Source: CAVSWT01 sp963775245 (GTDB lineage: Bacteria > Bacteroidota > Ignavibacteria > Ignavibacteriales > Ignavibacteriaceae). Taken from it: DNA of 64,000 bases. Positions 44,933 through 54,408 of this stretch are shown piece by piece. Every line of letters starts with the position of its first letter. Position 1 is the first letter of the stretch. The stretch lies in assembly GCA_963775245.1 (NCBI GenBank), contig CAVZID010000012.1:1-64000 (forward strand), written 5' to 3'. The notes under the pieces were generated by a model. The model worked only from the letters and a program-made list of their open reading frames with translations. It made no database searches and had not been told where the DNA came from. The position numbers were made by a program, and so were the translations under genes.

Positions 44933-46606
44933 ATGCAAACAATTGGACTATCATTTATAGACTGGATAATTATATTAGTCTACTTTGCTTTTGTGCTCGG
45001 CATCGGTTGGTATCTTCGAAAGTTTACAACCAGTGAAGAAGATTTTTTTCTTGCCGGAAGAAAAAATTCATCCTGGGTTGCCGGACTTGCATTTCTATCT
45101 GCAAATCTAGGCGCTCTTGAACTGCTTGGAATGACGGGCAATACATTTAAGTACGGAATGTTTGTCGCTCATTTCTATTGGATCGGGGCCATACCCGCCA
45201 TGCTCTTCCTTGGCATTTATATGATGCCGTTTTATTACAGCAGTAAAATTAAATCAGTTCCCGGTTATTTAAAGCTTCGTTTTGACGAAAAGACTCGTGT
45301 ACTTAACGGAATTGCTTTTGCAATAATGACCCTGCTTGTTTCGGGAATTAATCTTTACGCAATGGCACTAGTGCTTCATACATTTTTAGGATGGCATTGG
45401 GATATCAGTATGTGGATTTCGGCAATTACTGTTGCTGTTTATGTTGGAATGAGCGGTTTGATGTCTGCTATATTCACCGAGATAATTCAATTTTTTATGA
45501 TATGGTTCGGCTTGTTCCTCGTTTCCATTTTAGGCTTTGTGGAAATAGGAAGCTGGCATGAAATCGTTGCAAGGATAAATGAATTCTCCAGTGTATCATT
45601 TACAACTCTTTGGTCAACCGCTGGTAATCCAACTGAAAACGGAATGTTTATTAACTGGGCGGGTATTGTACTGGGATTGGGTTTTGTGCTTTCATTTGGA
45701 TATTGGACAACAGACTTTCTGGTTATTCAACGAGCATTCTCGGCAAAGAATCTAAAGTCTGCGCGAATGACACCAATTGTTGCATCTTTTTTTAAAATGG
45801 CTCTTCCATTTCTTGTTATACTTGCCGGCTTAATAGCAATAGTGCTTTCACATGATCCTCACAGCGGCTTTCAACTTCTGCATGATGGAGGGCATATAAA
45901 TTATGATTCGGCGTTACCGCTATTAATAGCGAGGTATTACCCGGCGGGACTTGTGGGATTAGGAGTTACAGCATTGCTTGCCGGATTTATGGCCGGACAA
46001 GCCGGAAACATAAGTGCATTTAATACTGTATGGACTTATGATATTTACAAATCGGTTTTAAATAAAAATGCAACTGATGCACATCTGCTTTGGATGGGAA
46101 GGATTTCAACTATAGTTGGTGTTGCTCTTTCATTAGTAACAGCTTATTGGGCAAAAAGTTTTCCAAGCATTATGGATTACATGCAGGCAATATTTTCCTG
46201 GGTTAATGCCCCGCTGTTTGCAACCATGCTATTGGGAATGTTCGTTTGGTGGATTACACCAAATGGAGCTTTCTGGGGATTGATTGCCGGGATGGCATCT
46301 TCATTCACAATGTATCTTGCAGTAAAATTTAGCTGGTTTAATCAGAGCATACTAACTATGTCCAGTGTACAAAGCGATATGGCAGCAAACTTCTGGCGAG
46401 CCTGGTGGGCATGGGTAATATGTGCTGTGGTTACTGTGTTGATAAGTCTTTTTACAAGGAAAAGGCCTAAAGAAGAATTAGTTGGATTGGTGAAAGGTTT
46501 AACGGAAGAAAAACTTGATCGCAATCTGCCATTAACAAAACGGCCGGCATTTTATGCTGTGATTTCTTTAATTGTTTTTGCAATACTAAATATCATATTC
46601 TGGTAA
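44933..46606 (+). CDS. Sodium/sugar symporter of the SSS (SLC5) family
   Basis: The 557-aa integral membrane protein has about 14 predicted helices. SSS-family segments include FLAGRKNSSWVAGLAFLSAN (about 35-54), IKSVPGYLKLRFDEKTRVLN (about 104-123), GMSGLMSAIFTEIIQFFMIW (about 177-196) and LLAGFMAGQAGNISAFNTVW (about 345-364, with the sodium-site-like residues). It imports a solute with Na+. The operon with galK and galT and a dedicated LacI regulator points to galactose or a galactoside. At the position where Vibrio vSGLT has its sugar-binding Glu88 ('YEW'), this protein seems to have Tyr ('FYW') by my alignment from memory, so the substrate may differ. A 71-aa membrane protein follows 57 bp later. 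Confidence 0.88.
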   Translation: MQTIGLSFIDWIIILVYFAFVLGIGWYLRKFTTSEEDFFLAGRKNSSWVAGLAFLSANLGALELLGMTGNTFKYGMFVAHFYWIGAIPAMLFLGIYMMPFYYSSKIKSVPGYLKLRFDEKTRVLNGIAFAIMTLLVSGINLYAMALVLHTFLGWHWDISMWISAITVAVYVGMSGLMSAIFTEIIQFFMIWFGLFLVSILGFVEIGSWHEIVARINEFSSVSFTTLWSTAGNPTENGMFINWAGIVLGLGFVLSFGYWTTDFLVIQRAFSAKNLKSARMTPIVASFFKMALPFLVILAGLIAIVLSHDPHSGFQLLHDGGHINYDSALPLLIARYYPAGLVGLGVTALLAGFMAGQAGNISAFNTVWTYDIYKSVLNKNATDAHLLWMGRISTIVGVALSLVTAYWAKSFPSIMDYMQAIFSWVNAPLFATMLLGMFVWWITPNGAFWGLIAGMASSFTMYLAVKFSWFNQSILTMSSVQSDMAANFWRAWWAWVICAVVTVLISLFTRKRPKEELVGLVKGLTEEKLDRNLPLTKRPAFYAVISLIVFAILNIIFW

Positions 46607-46663
46607 ACTGGAGAAACAATTAACATCAATCAAAAAACATTTTAATAAATATTAGGAAAAAAT

Positions 46664-46879
46664 ATGACTGAACTTAAGATGAAACCAATCTGGTATTTTG
46701 TGGGATTAATTTTGCTTGTAATGGGAGGAATAATTTTCTTAAGCGGCATCTACAATTTATTTGAACCTCCGGTTGTGAAAACCGTATTAGCAAGTACACA
46801 CCCGGATATTTGGTGGGGTGCAGTAATGGCTGTGTTTGGTGGAGGGATGTTTTTGAAAACCAGGAAACAAACAGTATAA
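46664..46879 (+). CDS. Small two-helix membrane protein accompanying the symporter
   Basis: The 71-aa protein has two predicted membrane helices (about 9-28 and 48-64) joined by a loop with NLFEPPVVKTVLASTHPDIW. The short tail is basic (KTRKQTV). ATG at 46664 follows AGGAAAAAAT, a usable ribosome site. The frame is flanked by the symporter and galK in the same direction. Its conserved-looking PDIWWGAVMAVFGG and length resemble small proteins I have seen after SSS symporters in related bacteria. A role as accessory subunit or stabiliser of the symporter is possible but not shown. Confidence 0.68.
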   Translation: MTELKMKPIWYFVGLILLVMGGIIFLSGIYNLFEPPVVKTVLASTHPDIWWGAVMAVFGGGMFLKTRKQTV

Positions 46880-46890
46880 AGTAATTGTAT

Positions 46891-48066
46891 ATGGATTTAT
46901 CTAAGAAAATTAAAATAAAATTTAGAGAATCATTTAACGAAGAACCATTTTTATTTCGTTCCCCGGGAAGAGTAAATTTAATTGGTGAGCATACTGATTA
47001 TAATATGGGATTCGTTTTACCAGCAGCTATTGACAAAGCTATTTATATAGCAATTTCACCAAGAGAAGATATGTATTGTAGAATTCATGCATTTGATATG
47101 GATGACTATTACGAATGCTCTTTGGAGGAATTACATAAATCAGAAAAGAGCTGGCCGAATTATTTGCAAGGTGTAATTGAAGAATTAAAAAAGGGGGGAT
47201 ACATAATTAAAGGATTTAATTGTGTGTTTGGAGGTAATATTCCAATTGGGGCAGGTCTATCTTCTTCAGCCGCATTAGAAGCAGGTTTGGCATTTGCTCT
47301 TAACCATATTTTTAATTTGGGCATCGATAAATTATCTCTGGTAAAATTATCTCAAAAAGCTGAGAATGATTATGTAGGTGTTAAGTGCGGAATTATGGAT
47401 CAGTATATAAATATTTTTGGCAAAAAAGATCATGTTATTCGGTTGGATTGCCGTTCTTTGGAAAAAGAATATTTCCCTTTTGATTATAAGAATGTTTCTA
47501 TTGTTTTGCTTGACACAAATGTATCTCATTCACTTGCTTCATCAGAATATAATCAGAGAAGAAAAGAATGTAATGATGGAGTTAAATTGATTCAAAAAGA
47601 TTACCATCAAGTAAAAAGCTTACGCGATGTTTCGATTAGTATGTTAAGTGAATACAAATTAAAAATGAACCATGTTGTGTATAAAAGATGCAAATATGTC
47701 ATTGATGAAAACGATAGATTATTAAAAGCCTGTGATGCTCTTAGCAGGAATGATTTAAAATCTTTTGGGGAATTGATGTATCAAGCTCATGAAGGCTTAA
47801 GTAAAGATTACGAAGTAAGCTGCAAGGAATTGGATTTTCTAGTAGAGCTGCTCAAGGATGATTCTAATGTTTATGGTTCTAGAATGATGGGAGGAGGATT
47901 CGGCGGCTGTACAATAAATTTAATTGAAAATGATGCAATTGAAAATATAAGTAAGAAAGTAATAAAAGAATATAAAATTAAATTTAACATAGATGCTAAT
48001 ATATATGTGACAAAAATTAGCAGTGGAACAAATATACTTGAAGAAGTTAAAGATGTTACAGTCTAA
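46891..48066 (+). CDS. galK: Galactokinase
   Basis: The 391-aa cytoplasmic enzyme phosphorylates alpha-D-galactose to galactose 1-phosphate with ATP, the first committed step of the Leloir pathway. GHMP-kinase signatures are complete: FRSPGRVNLIGEHTDYN (residues 22-38, galactokinase motif), the glycine-rich ATP loop PIGAGLSSSAALEAG (about 117-131), the catalytic Asp170 in CGIMDQYI, and the C-terminal GGGFGGCTINL (about 334-344). ATG at 46891 is preferred to TTG at 46885 because it begins directly at the family N-terminus. It overlaps galT by 14 bp. Regulation is probably by the LacI-type operator at 44858-44873 in front of the operon. Confidence 0.95.
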   Translation: MDLSKKIKIKFRESFNEEPFLFRSPGRVNLIGEHTDYNMGFVLPAAIDKAIYIAISPREDMYCRIHAFDMDDYYECSLEELHKSEKSWPNYLQGVIEELKKGGYIIKGFNCVFGGNIPIGAGLSSSAALEAGLAFALNHIFNLGIDKLSLVKLSQKAENDYVGVKCGIMDQYINIFGKKDHVIRLDCRSLEKEYFPFDYKNVSIVLLDTNVSHSLASSEYNQRRKECNDGVKLIQKDYHQVKSLRDVSISMLSEYKLKMNHVVYKRCKYVIDENDRLLKACDALSRNDLKSFGELMYQAHEGLSKDYEVSCKELDFLVELLKDDSNVYGSRMMGGGFGGCTINLIENDAIENISKKVIKEYKIKFNIDANIYVTKISSGTNILEEVKDVTV

Positions 48067-49153
48067 TTTTAATAATCCTCATAGAAGGAAAAATATTTTA
48101 AATGGAGATTGGGTTTTAGTTTCTCCACAGAGAACTAAGCGCCCCTGGCAGGGAGAGATTGCAGAAGCTGAAAGACAAATTCGACCCGAATATGAACCGG
48201 ATTGTTATTTATGCCCGGGTAATAAACGAGCCAATGGAGAATCTAATCCGCAATATAAAAATACTTTTGTATTTACTAATGATTTCTCTGCACTTTTAGA
48301 GAATAACCATAGCTTTAAATTAAATAAAAAAGATCTTCTTATATCGGAAAGTGAAAAAGGAATTTGCAGAGTAGTAAACTTTTCTCCGAGGCATGATTTA
48401 ACTCTTGCAGAAATGGAAGAAAGTGAAATAGAAAAAGTCATTGAGACTTGGCAAAATGAATTTGAAAGTTTAAGCTCAAATCCCAAAATAAATCATATCC
48501 AAATATTTGAGAATAAAGGTTCAATGATGGGGAATAGCAATCCTCATCCCCATGGACAAATATGGGCGCAGGAACATATTCCTCTAGAAACGATGAAAGA
48601 GCTAAAACAGTTTGCTAAATATTATAGAAAAAAGAAGCAAAGCATTTTAAAGGATTATTTAAAGTTAGAGTTAAAGTTAGATGAAAGGATAGTCTATCAA
48701 AACGATTCATTTGTAATTGTAGTTCCGTATTGGGCTATTTGGCCTTATGAGACTTTGATTATCTCAAAAAGAAAAATATCTAATATAATCCAATTAAAGA
48801 AAAAAGAAGCAAAAGATTTTGCAAATGCTTTAAGAATTATTACTACTAAATATGATAACCTATTTAAAACATCTTTTCCATATTCAGCCGGAATGCATCA
48901 GGCTCCAACTGATGGAAAGGATCATAAAGAGTGGCATTTTCATATGCATTTTTATCCCCCTCTTTTAAGATCGGCAAGCATTAAAAAATTTATGGTTGGT
49001 TATGAAATGCTTGGTGAACCACAGAGGGACATAACTCCTGAATATGCAGCAAAAATTCTTAGGGATCTATCAACTATACATTATAAAAAATTAAATGAAA
49101 GTAAATCTTTCAGTAGAGATTTAATGGATACTCAAACTTTAAATACTAATTGA
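48053..49153 (+). CDS. galT: Galactose-1-phosphate uridylyltransferase
   Basis: The 366-aa enzyme exchanges UMP between UDP-glucose and galactose 1-phosphate. The active-site signature SNPHPHGQIW is present with His165 and the nucleophile His167. The N-terminal zinc/iron site CYLCPGN is present, with the family segments LSPQRTKRPWQGE-like SPQRTKRPWQG (about 25-35) and YSAGMHQAPTDGKDHKEWHF (about 282-301). ATG at 48053 overlaps the galK end by 14 bp and has GAAGAAG upstream; a longer upstream frame inside galK is unlikely. A UDP-galactose 4-epimerase (galE) is not in this window, so the cycle must be completed elsewhere. Confidence 0.94.
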   Translation: MLQSNFNNPHRRKNILNGDWVLVSPQRTKRPWQGEIAEAERQIRPEYEPDCYLCPGNKRANGESNPQYKNTFVFTNDFSALLENNHSFKLNKKDLLISESEKGICRVVNFSPRHDLTLAEMEESEIEKVIETWQNEFESLSSNPKINHIQIFENKGSMMGNSNPHPHGQIWAQEHIPLETMKELKQFAKYYRKKKQSILKDYLKLELKLDERIVYQNDSFVIVVPYWAIWPYETLIISKRKISNIIQLKKKEAKDFANALRIITTKYDNLFKTSFPYSAGMHQAPTDGKDHKEWHFHMHFYPPLLRSASIKKFMVGYEMLGEPQRDITPEYAAKILRDLSTIHYKKLNESKSFSRDLMDTQTLNTN

Positions 49154-49281
49154 TTTAGAATTTGTATTGATTATAAAAAATTTAGCAGGCTATATATCAA
49201 TGCTTCTTGAATATTATTCGTATAACTTTTAAGAGAAAAATTTAAAAAACTCATTATTAACCAAATAAAAACGGAGATAAT

Positions 49282-52200
49282 ATGTTAACAAAAACACTTA
49301 CTGTTTTTTATGTTATCTTGATTGCTATGCTTGTCTCTCAACTATCATTTGGCGCAGATGGTAGAATTGAAGGAACAGTTACTGATGCAACTACTGGGGA
49401 GCCTCTTTTTGGCGCAAATATTTTCCTGGAAGGAACTAGTATAGGTGCAGCAACATCGATATAGAAGGGAAATACTTAATCTCGAATGTCCCAGCAGGTT
49501 CCTATACATTGAAAGCAACATATATTGGTTACGAACCAGTTACAAAAAGTGTACAAATAAAAGAAAACCAGCGTATTGAACTAAATATTAAGATGACCAT
49601 TGTAACAGTTTCTACAAATGAAATTGTTGTTACTGCACAGGCGAGCGGTCAGAATGCAGCCATAAATCAACAGTTATCTTCTGATAATATTGTAAATGTT
49701 GTTTCATCTGCTCGTATACAAGCATTGCCTGATGCAAATGCTGCAGAATCAATAGGCAGGCTGCCTGGAATCTCATTGGTAAGAGACGGCGGTCAGGCAA
49801 CACAAGTAGTAATTCGTGGAATTAGTCCGGAATATAACCAGATTACAATAGCCGGTGTTCCTATCCCTTCAAATGAAAGTGGAAGGCAAATTAGTTCAGA
49901 TGATCCGCTGGGCAGCCGGGTCGGCGGCGGGCGAGGCGTAGATATGCGAATGATTTCTTCAGGTTCGCTGGCAGGTATTGAAGTTTATAAGACCAATACA
50001 CCTAATATGGATGCCTCGGTTCTTGGTGGAACTGTAAATTTAGGCATTAGAAAAGCCAGCAAAGGTATTTCGGAAAATCCTCTTGGGCTGTCTTTTCTGC
50101 CGGGAATTTCCTTGGCGGCACAAGGTGGTTATACAAATCTTACAAGTGAATATAATAATTATAAATTTGATCTAGGCCTTGAAAAAAGATTTTTTAATGA
50201 ACACTTTGGGGTACTTATTCAGGGTATTGTTCAGCAGCAAAATTTTACTTCTGATCATTTAGATGCCACTTATAGTCAACCTCAATCAGTAACTAATCCG
50301 GACTTTTTGCCCCTAACTGATCTTAATCTTTACTTTACTCCCAGGATTGAAAAAAGATATAATGGAACTGTTACGTTGGATTATGATCTTCCAAGTGGAA
50401 GCGTAACATTAATGAATATCTTCAGTCAAAGTAAATCAACCGAAAACAATTGGCAGCAATCATACGGCCTGCCATATGGCGGAAATTCTAATACTATTCA
50501 CTACTATGTTAATAACTCACCAAGTGAATTAAACCTTATTACAAATATTCTAAGTTATAATCAGAAAACATCTTTGGTAAATATAGATGCAACACTTTCT
50601 CATTCTTATTCCGAAAATATTTCTCCTGATTCATGGAATTTTCAATTTGAACAGCTTTCTACCGGAACAAATGCAGTTGATGGTAAACTCCCGCCGGTTA
50701 CAATAGCTAATAATGCGCACAATTATTTACAAATGGACCAAATGAATTTGCGGCGTATAAATACTTCTAATAGTTTTACCAGTGAAAGGGTATTACGAGG
50801 GGCAATCGATCTCTCCCGGGAATTCAATATTGCAGATTTTCTCTCTTTAGATGTAAAAGCCGGGGGAATGTATTCATATAATGATCGCAATCATGATTAT
50901 TTCCAGGGAAATGGTTCTATTTTCTTCGGTGAAATTGGCCAGGATATTGTAAACGCATATCCATGGTTACAAACCGATTGGGGTATTGGTGGAAATGCTC
51001 TTGCAAATATATTTTTAACGCCTTTTTTAGAGCCCGGCCTTAAAGTTGGTACCTACCTGAATGGTGACTATACATTCGATAATAAAGTTGGCTTGAATTA
51101 TATGACAAATATTAAAAATATTATCACTAGTTACGGATGGGGGTTAAAACATGCACCGACAGGCGGTGCAGGAACATGGGTGCCAGATATGATTGGTAGT
51201 ATAGCTAGTGATTATAAGGGTAATGAAAAGCGAAGCGCAGGATATTTTATGGGGACATTTCATCTCGGCCAGTTAATTTCAGTAATGGCAGGTGCCAGGT
51301 ATCAAAACCTTACAACAAGCTACGAAGCTAACCGTGTTTATGTTGCCAGTGTTTCAAATCCATTCCCGCAGGAAGTTCCTCATATAGACACAACAGTCAC
51401 CAGAACTCATGGATACTGGCTGCCAGATGTTAATATAAAATTTAATCCTTTGCCCTGGCTTAGTTTACGTGCAGCATATACAAATACTTTAGCATATCCA
51501 AATTTCCGGGATATTCTCCCCATTATTGATGTTTATGTCTCCGGCAGAAGCGTTACATGGAACAATGTTGATTTAAACCCTGCCCGTTCAAAAAACTACG
51601 ACTTACAGCTTTCTGTATATAATAATGAATTAGGATTGTTCACCCTCGGCGGATTTCTGAAACATATTAATGATTTTGTGTTTTTCCAACGTAGTAATAT
51701 AAGTGACCCGACAAAATATGCTGGCTTACATGATGTTCCACAATATTCTGATTTGAATGTTAAAGCCTATCAGATAAATACATATTATAATAACCCTAAT
51801 AGGGTTGACGTATGGGGCTTTGAATCCGATTGGCAGACTCATTTCTGGTATTTACCTGGTGTCTTAAGCGGGCTAGTGCTAAATGTAAATTATACTCACG
51901 TATTTTCGAAAGCTAAATACCCTTTTACAGTTGTAGAACATTCGCCAGTATTTCCTTTCCCAACTATATATATAGATTCTACATATGAAGATAAGTTAAT
52001 AAATCAACCGGATAATATTGTTAATCTTTCTCTGGGATGGGACTATAAAGGTTTTTCAATTTTAGGTTCTGCTATATATCAGTCCGCAATATTCAATAAA
52101 ACAGATTTCCATAATGAATTAAGAACCGATAAAAAAGAATACTTACGTCTGGATCTTGCAGCAAAACAACAATTACCCTGGTATAATATAGAAGTTTTCA

Positions 52201-52322
52201 TGAATCTAAATAATCTAAATGGAGCGGATGATACCTATATTTTAAGAGGTAACGGGTTTGATTATTCAAAAGAATCATATGGTTTAACAGCTCAATTGGG
52301 ATTTCGAGTAAATCTTCAATAA
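49282..52322 (+). pseudogene. TonB-dependent receptor, frameshifted near the N-terminus
   Basis: Two frames make one receptor of about 1,010 aa. The first (49282-49464) has GGAGATA before the ATG, a signal peptide and the start of a carboxypeptidase-regulatory domain (GRIEGTVTDATTGEPLFGAN). It stops at TAG 49462-49464. The second continues with DIEGKYLISNVPAGSYTLKA, then the plug (ALPDANAAESIGRLPGISLV, QVVIRGISPEYNQITIAGVP) and a long barrel that ends QLGFRVNLQ. One base appears to be missing around 49456-49461. Receptors of this type take up glycans through the outer membrane. If the frameshift is real, no secreted receptor is made from this start. Its position after galT suggests a galactose-containing ligand. 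Confidence 0.86.
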
Positions 52323-52352
52323 ATAATTTTAATTATAAATCTTATTAAGAAA

Positions 52353-52442
52353 AGGAGGTATAGTATATGAGAAATAAGTTCAAATAGGGTATAAGGTATA
52401 AGGTATATCGTTCCGCCTTTTACCCTATAACTTTATACCTAT
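52353..52442 (+). repeat. Orphan ribosome site with six-codon ORF and long hairpin repeat
   Basis: A strong AAAGGAGGT (52351-52359) precedes ATG 52367 and a six-codon frame, MRNKFK, ending at TAG 52385-52387. At once a hairpin follows whose arms, rich in GGTATAAGG (52387-52407) and TACCCTATAACTTTATACC (52421-52439), pair imperfectly around CGTTCCGCC. The gene at 52502 has its own ribosome site, so this is either a leader peptide or a gene remnant cut by a repeat. Confidence 0.45.
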
Positions 52443-52501
52443 ATATTTTATCGTTTTAAATTTCACTTAAAATAATTAATCTATAATGAAAGGAGTTCAG
52501 T

Positions 52502-54241
52502 ATGAAGTTGTTTACGCGAATATCATTGCTTGTTGTGCTCTTCACAGCAATAATGAGTATGCAATCTTTCGCAAAAGATTCTCTTTATGTTGCTGCTTTA
52601 CCTCCGGGAAACTTAAATGCAGTTATCAATGCAGATACTACAGCAAATGGTGAAAGCGCTCACATTTATGTCCTCTCTTCGGACACCACATATTTTTTAA
52701 CTGAAGAAATCAGAGTTAAGAATTTGGATCTTATCGGGAAAATAACTCCTGATGGGTACCTGCCTGTTATCGCGCCTTATATTAATAGCGATGGTGGATC
52801 ACCGGGAAATATTGCTTCTACTCCTGGAGGACATAGTTATATCCATTTCAAAAATCTTTATCTAATAGGTACACGTACAGATGGTTCTCAAGTAACTCAA
52901 CAATGTGTGAGTGCTAATGGAGATACCTGCAGATATATTATGGAAAATTGTGTTTTTGATAATTTCGGTTCTACGGGAACACCTAACATATTAAATACCT
53001 GGAATGCACTTGGTACGGATATTTTTGTTAACCATTGTTTGTTCCGGAATAATCAAAGCGATATTCCACAAAATCCCGGTATGAACTGGGCTGGCCCTGG
53101 TGTAAATGCTATCGACACAATGTGGGTAGCAAACACCACTTTCTTTGTAATGGGCGGTAATATAGAAGGCTCAGGTTCATCAATGGGTTACCTGCATTTT
53201 GATCATAATACAATGTTTATGCATACTAAATCTTCTCCTTTTTCAATGCGTCAAATGCATAATGCAGATATCACCAATAATATTTTCTTTGGTGTATATG
53301 CAGCAGGTTTGGATTCTGGGCACGCATATGATGAGTCAACTTACAACGCAAATTTCTTTAGTGCACCTGCAGTACTTACTATAGACTCACTTTATAGTGA
53401 ATTAACCGGTGATCCTTATTTCCTTACAGAAGCAGATAGACATCTTGAAGCTACAAACAATGCTTACTTCTGGCCGAAGAAAATTATGGATAATTTCACT
53501 ACAATGAATGCTGATCCTGATACATCGGCAGGGCACTACAGGAATGTCGGCGGTAAAATAATTGCCCCAACCTGGGTTGCTGCAAGAACCGAAGCTGCAG
53601 CTCTTCTTAACATGCCAAACTTTAATATTGGTGCCGATAAGAATATGGAGGTAGATCCCAAATTCGATGCATCATTAGTGGATGCTGCTTCAGATAGTAT
53701 GGTTAATTTTGTTCAACATGTATGGAAAAATGGAGGCAGTGGAGCAGGTGCCAGGAACTCTGTTTATTCTGCAAGCCCAATTTCACCAGAACAAGCCGGT
53801 GTAGGTACATATGTTGGTGTTCCAGCTGATTGGAAAACCTCACAGGGTTATCCGGTAAAAGAGAATTTAAGATATTCGGATGCAGCATTGAAAACAGCTG
53901 ATAATGGAAAACCGCTTGGTGATGATACCTGGTGGCCTGATCTCGTAGGTGTTAAAGAAGTTCCAAACACTCTTCCGACAAAATTCAGCTTAAGCCAGAA
54001 TTATCCGAATCCGTTTAATCCTACTACAAACATTAAATACAGCATAACCAAGAGTGGTTTTGTTACTCTTAAAGTATACAACTTATTAGGACAGGAAGTT
54101 GCTACTTTAGTTAATCAAAATCAGAGGCCGGGCAACTATGTTGTAGATTTCGATGCATCTAAATTGGCAAGCGGTGTTTATATGTATAGTATCCAGGCTG
54201 GTAATTTTAATTTAACTAAGAAAATGATTCTTCTTAAGTAA
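52502..54241 (+). CDS. T9SS-secreted right-handed beta-helix protein (pectate-lyase-like)
   Basis: The 579-aa product starts at ATG 52502 behind AAAGGAG. It has a signal peptide (cleavage after MQSFA). The body resembles a parallel beta-helix: repeated short strands such as YIHFKNLYLIGTRTDG, RYIMENCVFDNFGS, DIFVNHCLFRNNQSD, LHFDHNTMFMHT and DITNNIFFGVYA at about 115-265. Beta-helix proteins are often pectate lyases, rhamnogalacturonases or related enzymes, but no catalytic set can be named here. A T9SS sorting domain occupies the C-terminal 85 residues (FSLSQNYPNPFNPTTNIKYS, VYNLLGQEVATLVNQ, KKMILLK). A terminator hairpin follows 46 bp after the stop. It may be the surface enzyme partner of the TonB receptor just upstream. 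Confidence 0.73.
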   Translation: MKLFTRISLLVVLFTAIMSMQSFAKDSLYVAALPPGNLNAVINADTTANGESAHIYVLSSDTTYFLTEEIRVKNLDLIGKITPDGYLPVIAPYINSDGGSPGNIASTPGGHSYIHFKNLYLIGTRTDGSQVTQQCVSANGDTCRYIMENCVFDNFGSTGTPNILNTWNALGTDIFVNHCLFRNNQSDIPQNPGMNWAGPGVNAIDTMWVANTTFFVMGGNIEGSGSSMGYLHFDHNTMFMHTKSSPFSMRQMHNADITNNIFFGVYAAGLDSGHAYDESTYNANFFSAPAVLTIDSLYSELTGDPYFLTEADRHLEATNNAYFWPKKIMDNFTTMNADPDTSAGHYRNVGGKIIAPTWVAARTEAAALLNMPNFNIGADKNMEVDPKFDASLVDAASDSMVNFVQHVWKNGGSGAGARNSVYSASPISPEQAGVGTYVGVPADWKTSQGYPVKENLRYSDAALKTADNGKPLGDDTWWPDLVGVKEVPNTLPTKFSLSQNYPNPFNPTTNIKYSITKSGFVTLKVYNLLGQEVATLVNQNQRPGNYVVDFDASKLASGVYMYSIQAGNFNLTKKMILLK

Positions 54242-54286
54242 TGTCGTATAAATTGTACAGTGCTTGAATCTATATGTAGTTATTCT

Positions 54287-54321
54287 GAGTGAGCGATGAG
54301 TAAATCATCGCTCATTCTTTT
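54287..54321 (+). terminator. Rho-independent-type terminator
   Basis: TGAGCGATGA (54290-54299) pairs perfectly with TCATCGCTCA (54305-54314) around a GTAAA loop, followed by TTCTTTT. It ends the transcript of the beta-helix gene before galM. Confidence 0.75.
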
Positions 54322-54408
54322 GTTGAAGAAAGATAACTTGCTAATAATTGATTTTTTAGAAGTCAGAATTCTTACTTTCAATCCTTCTAAAATTAAATAA
54401 TAATTGAA

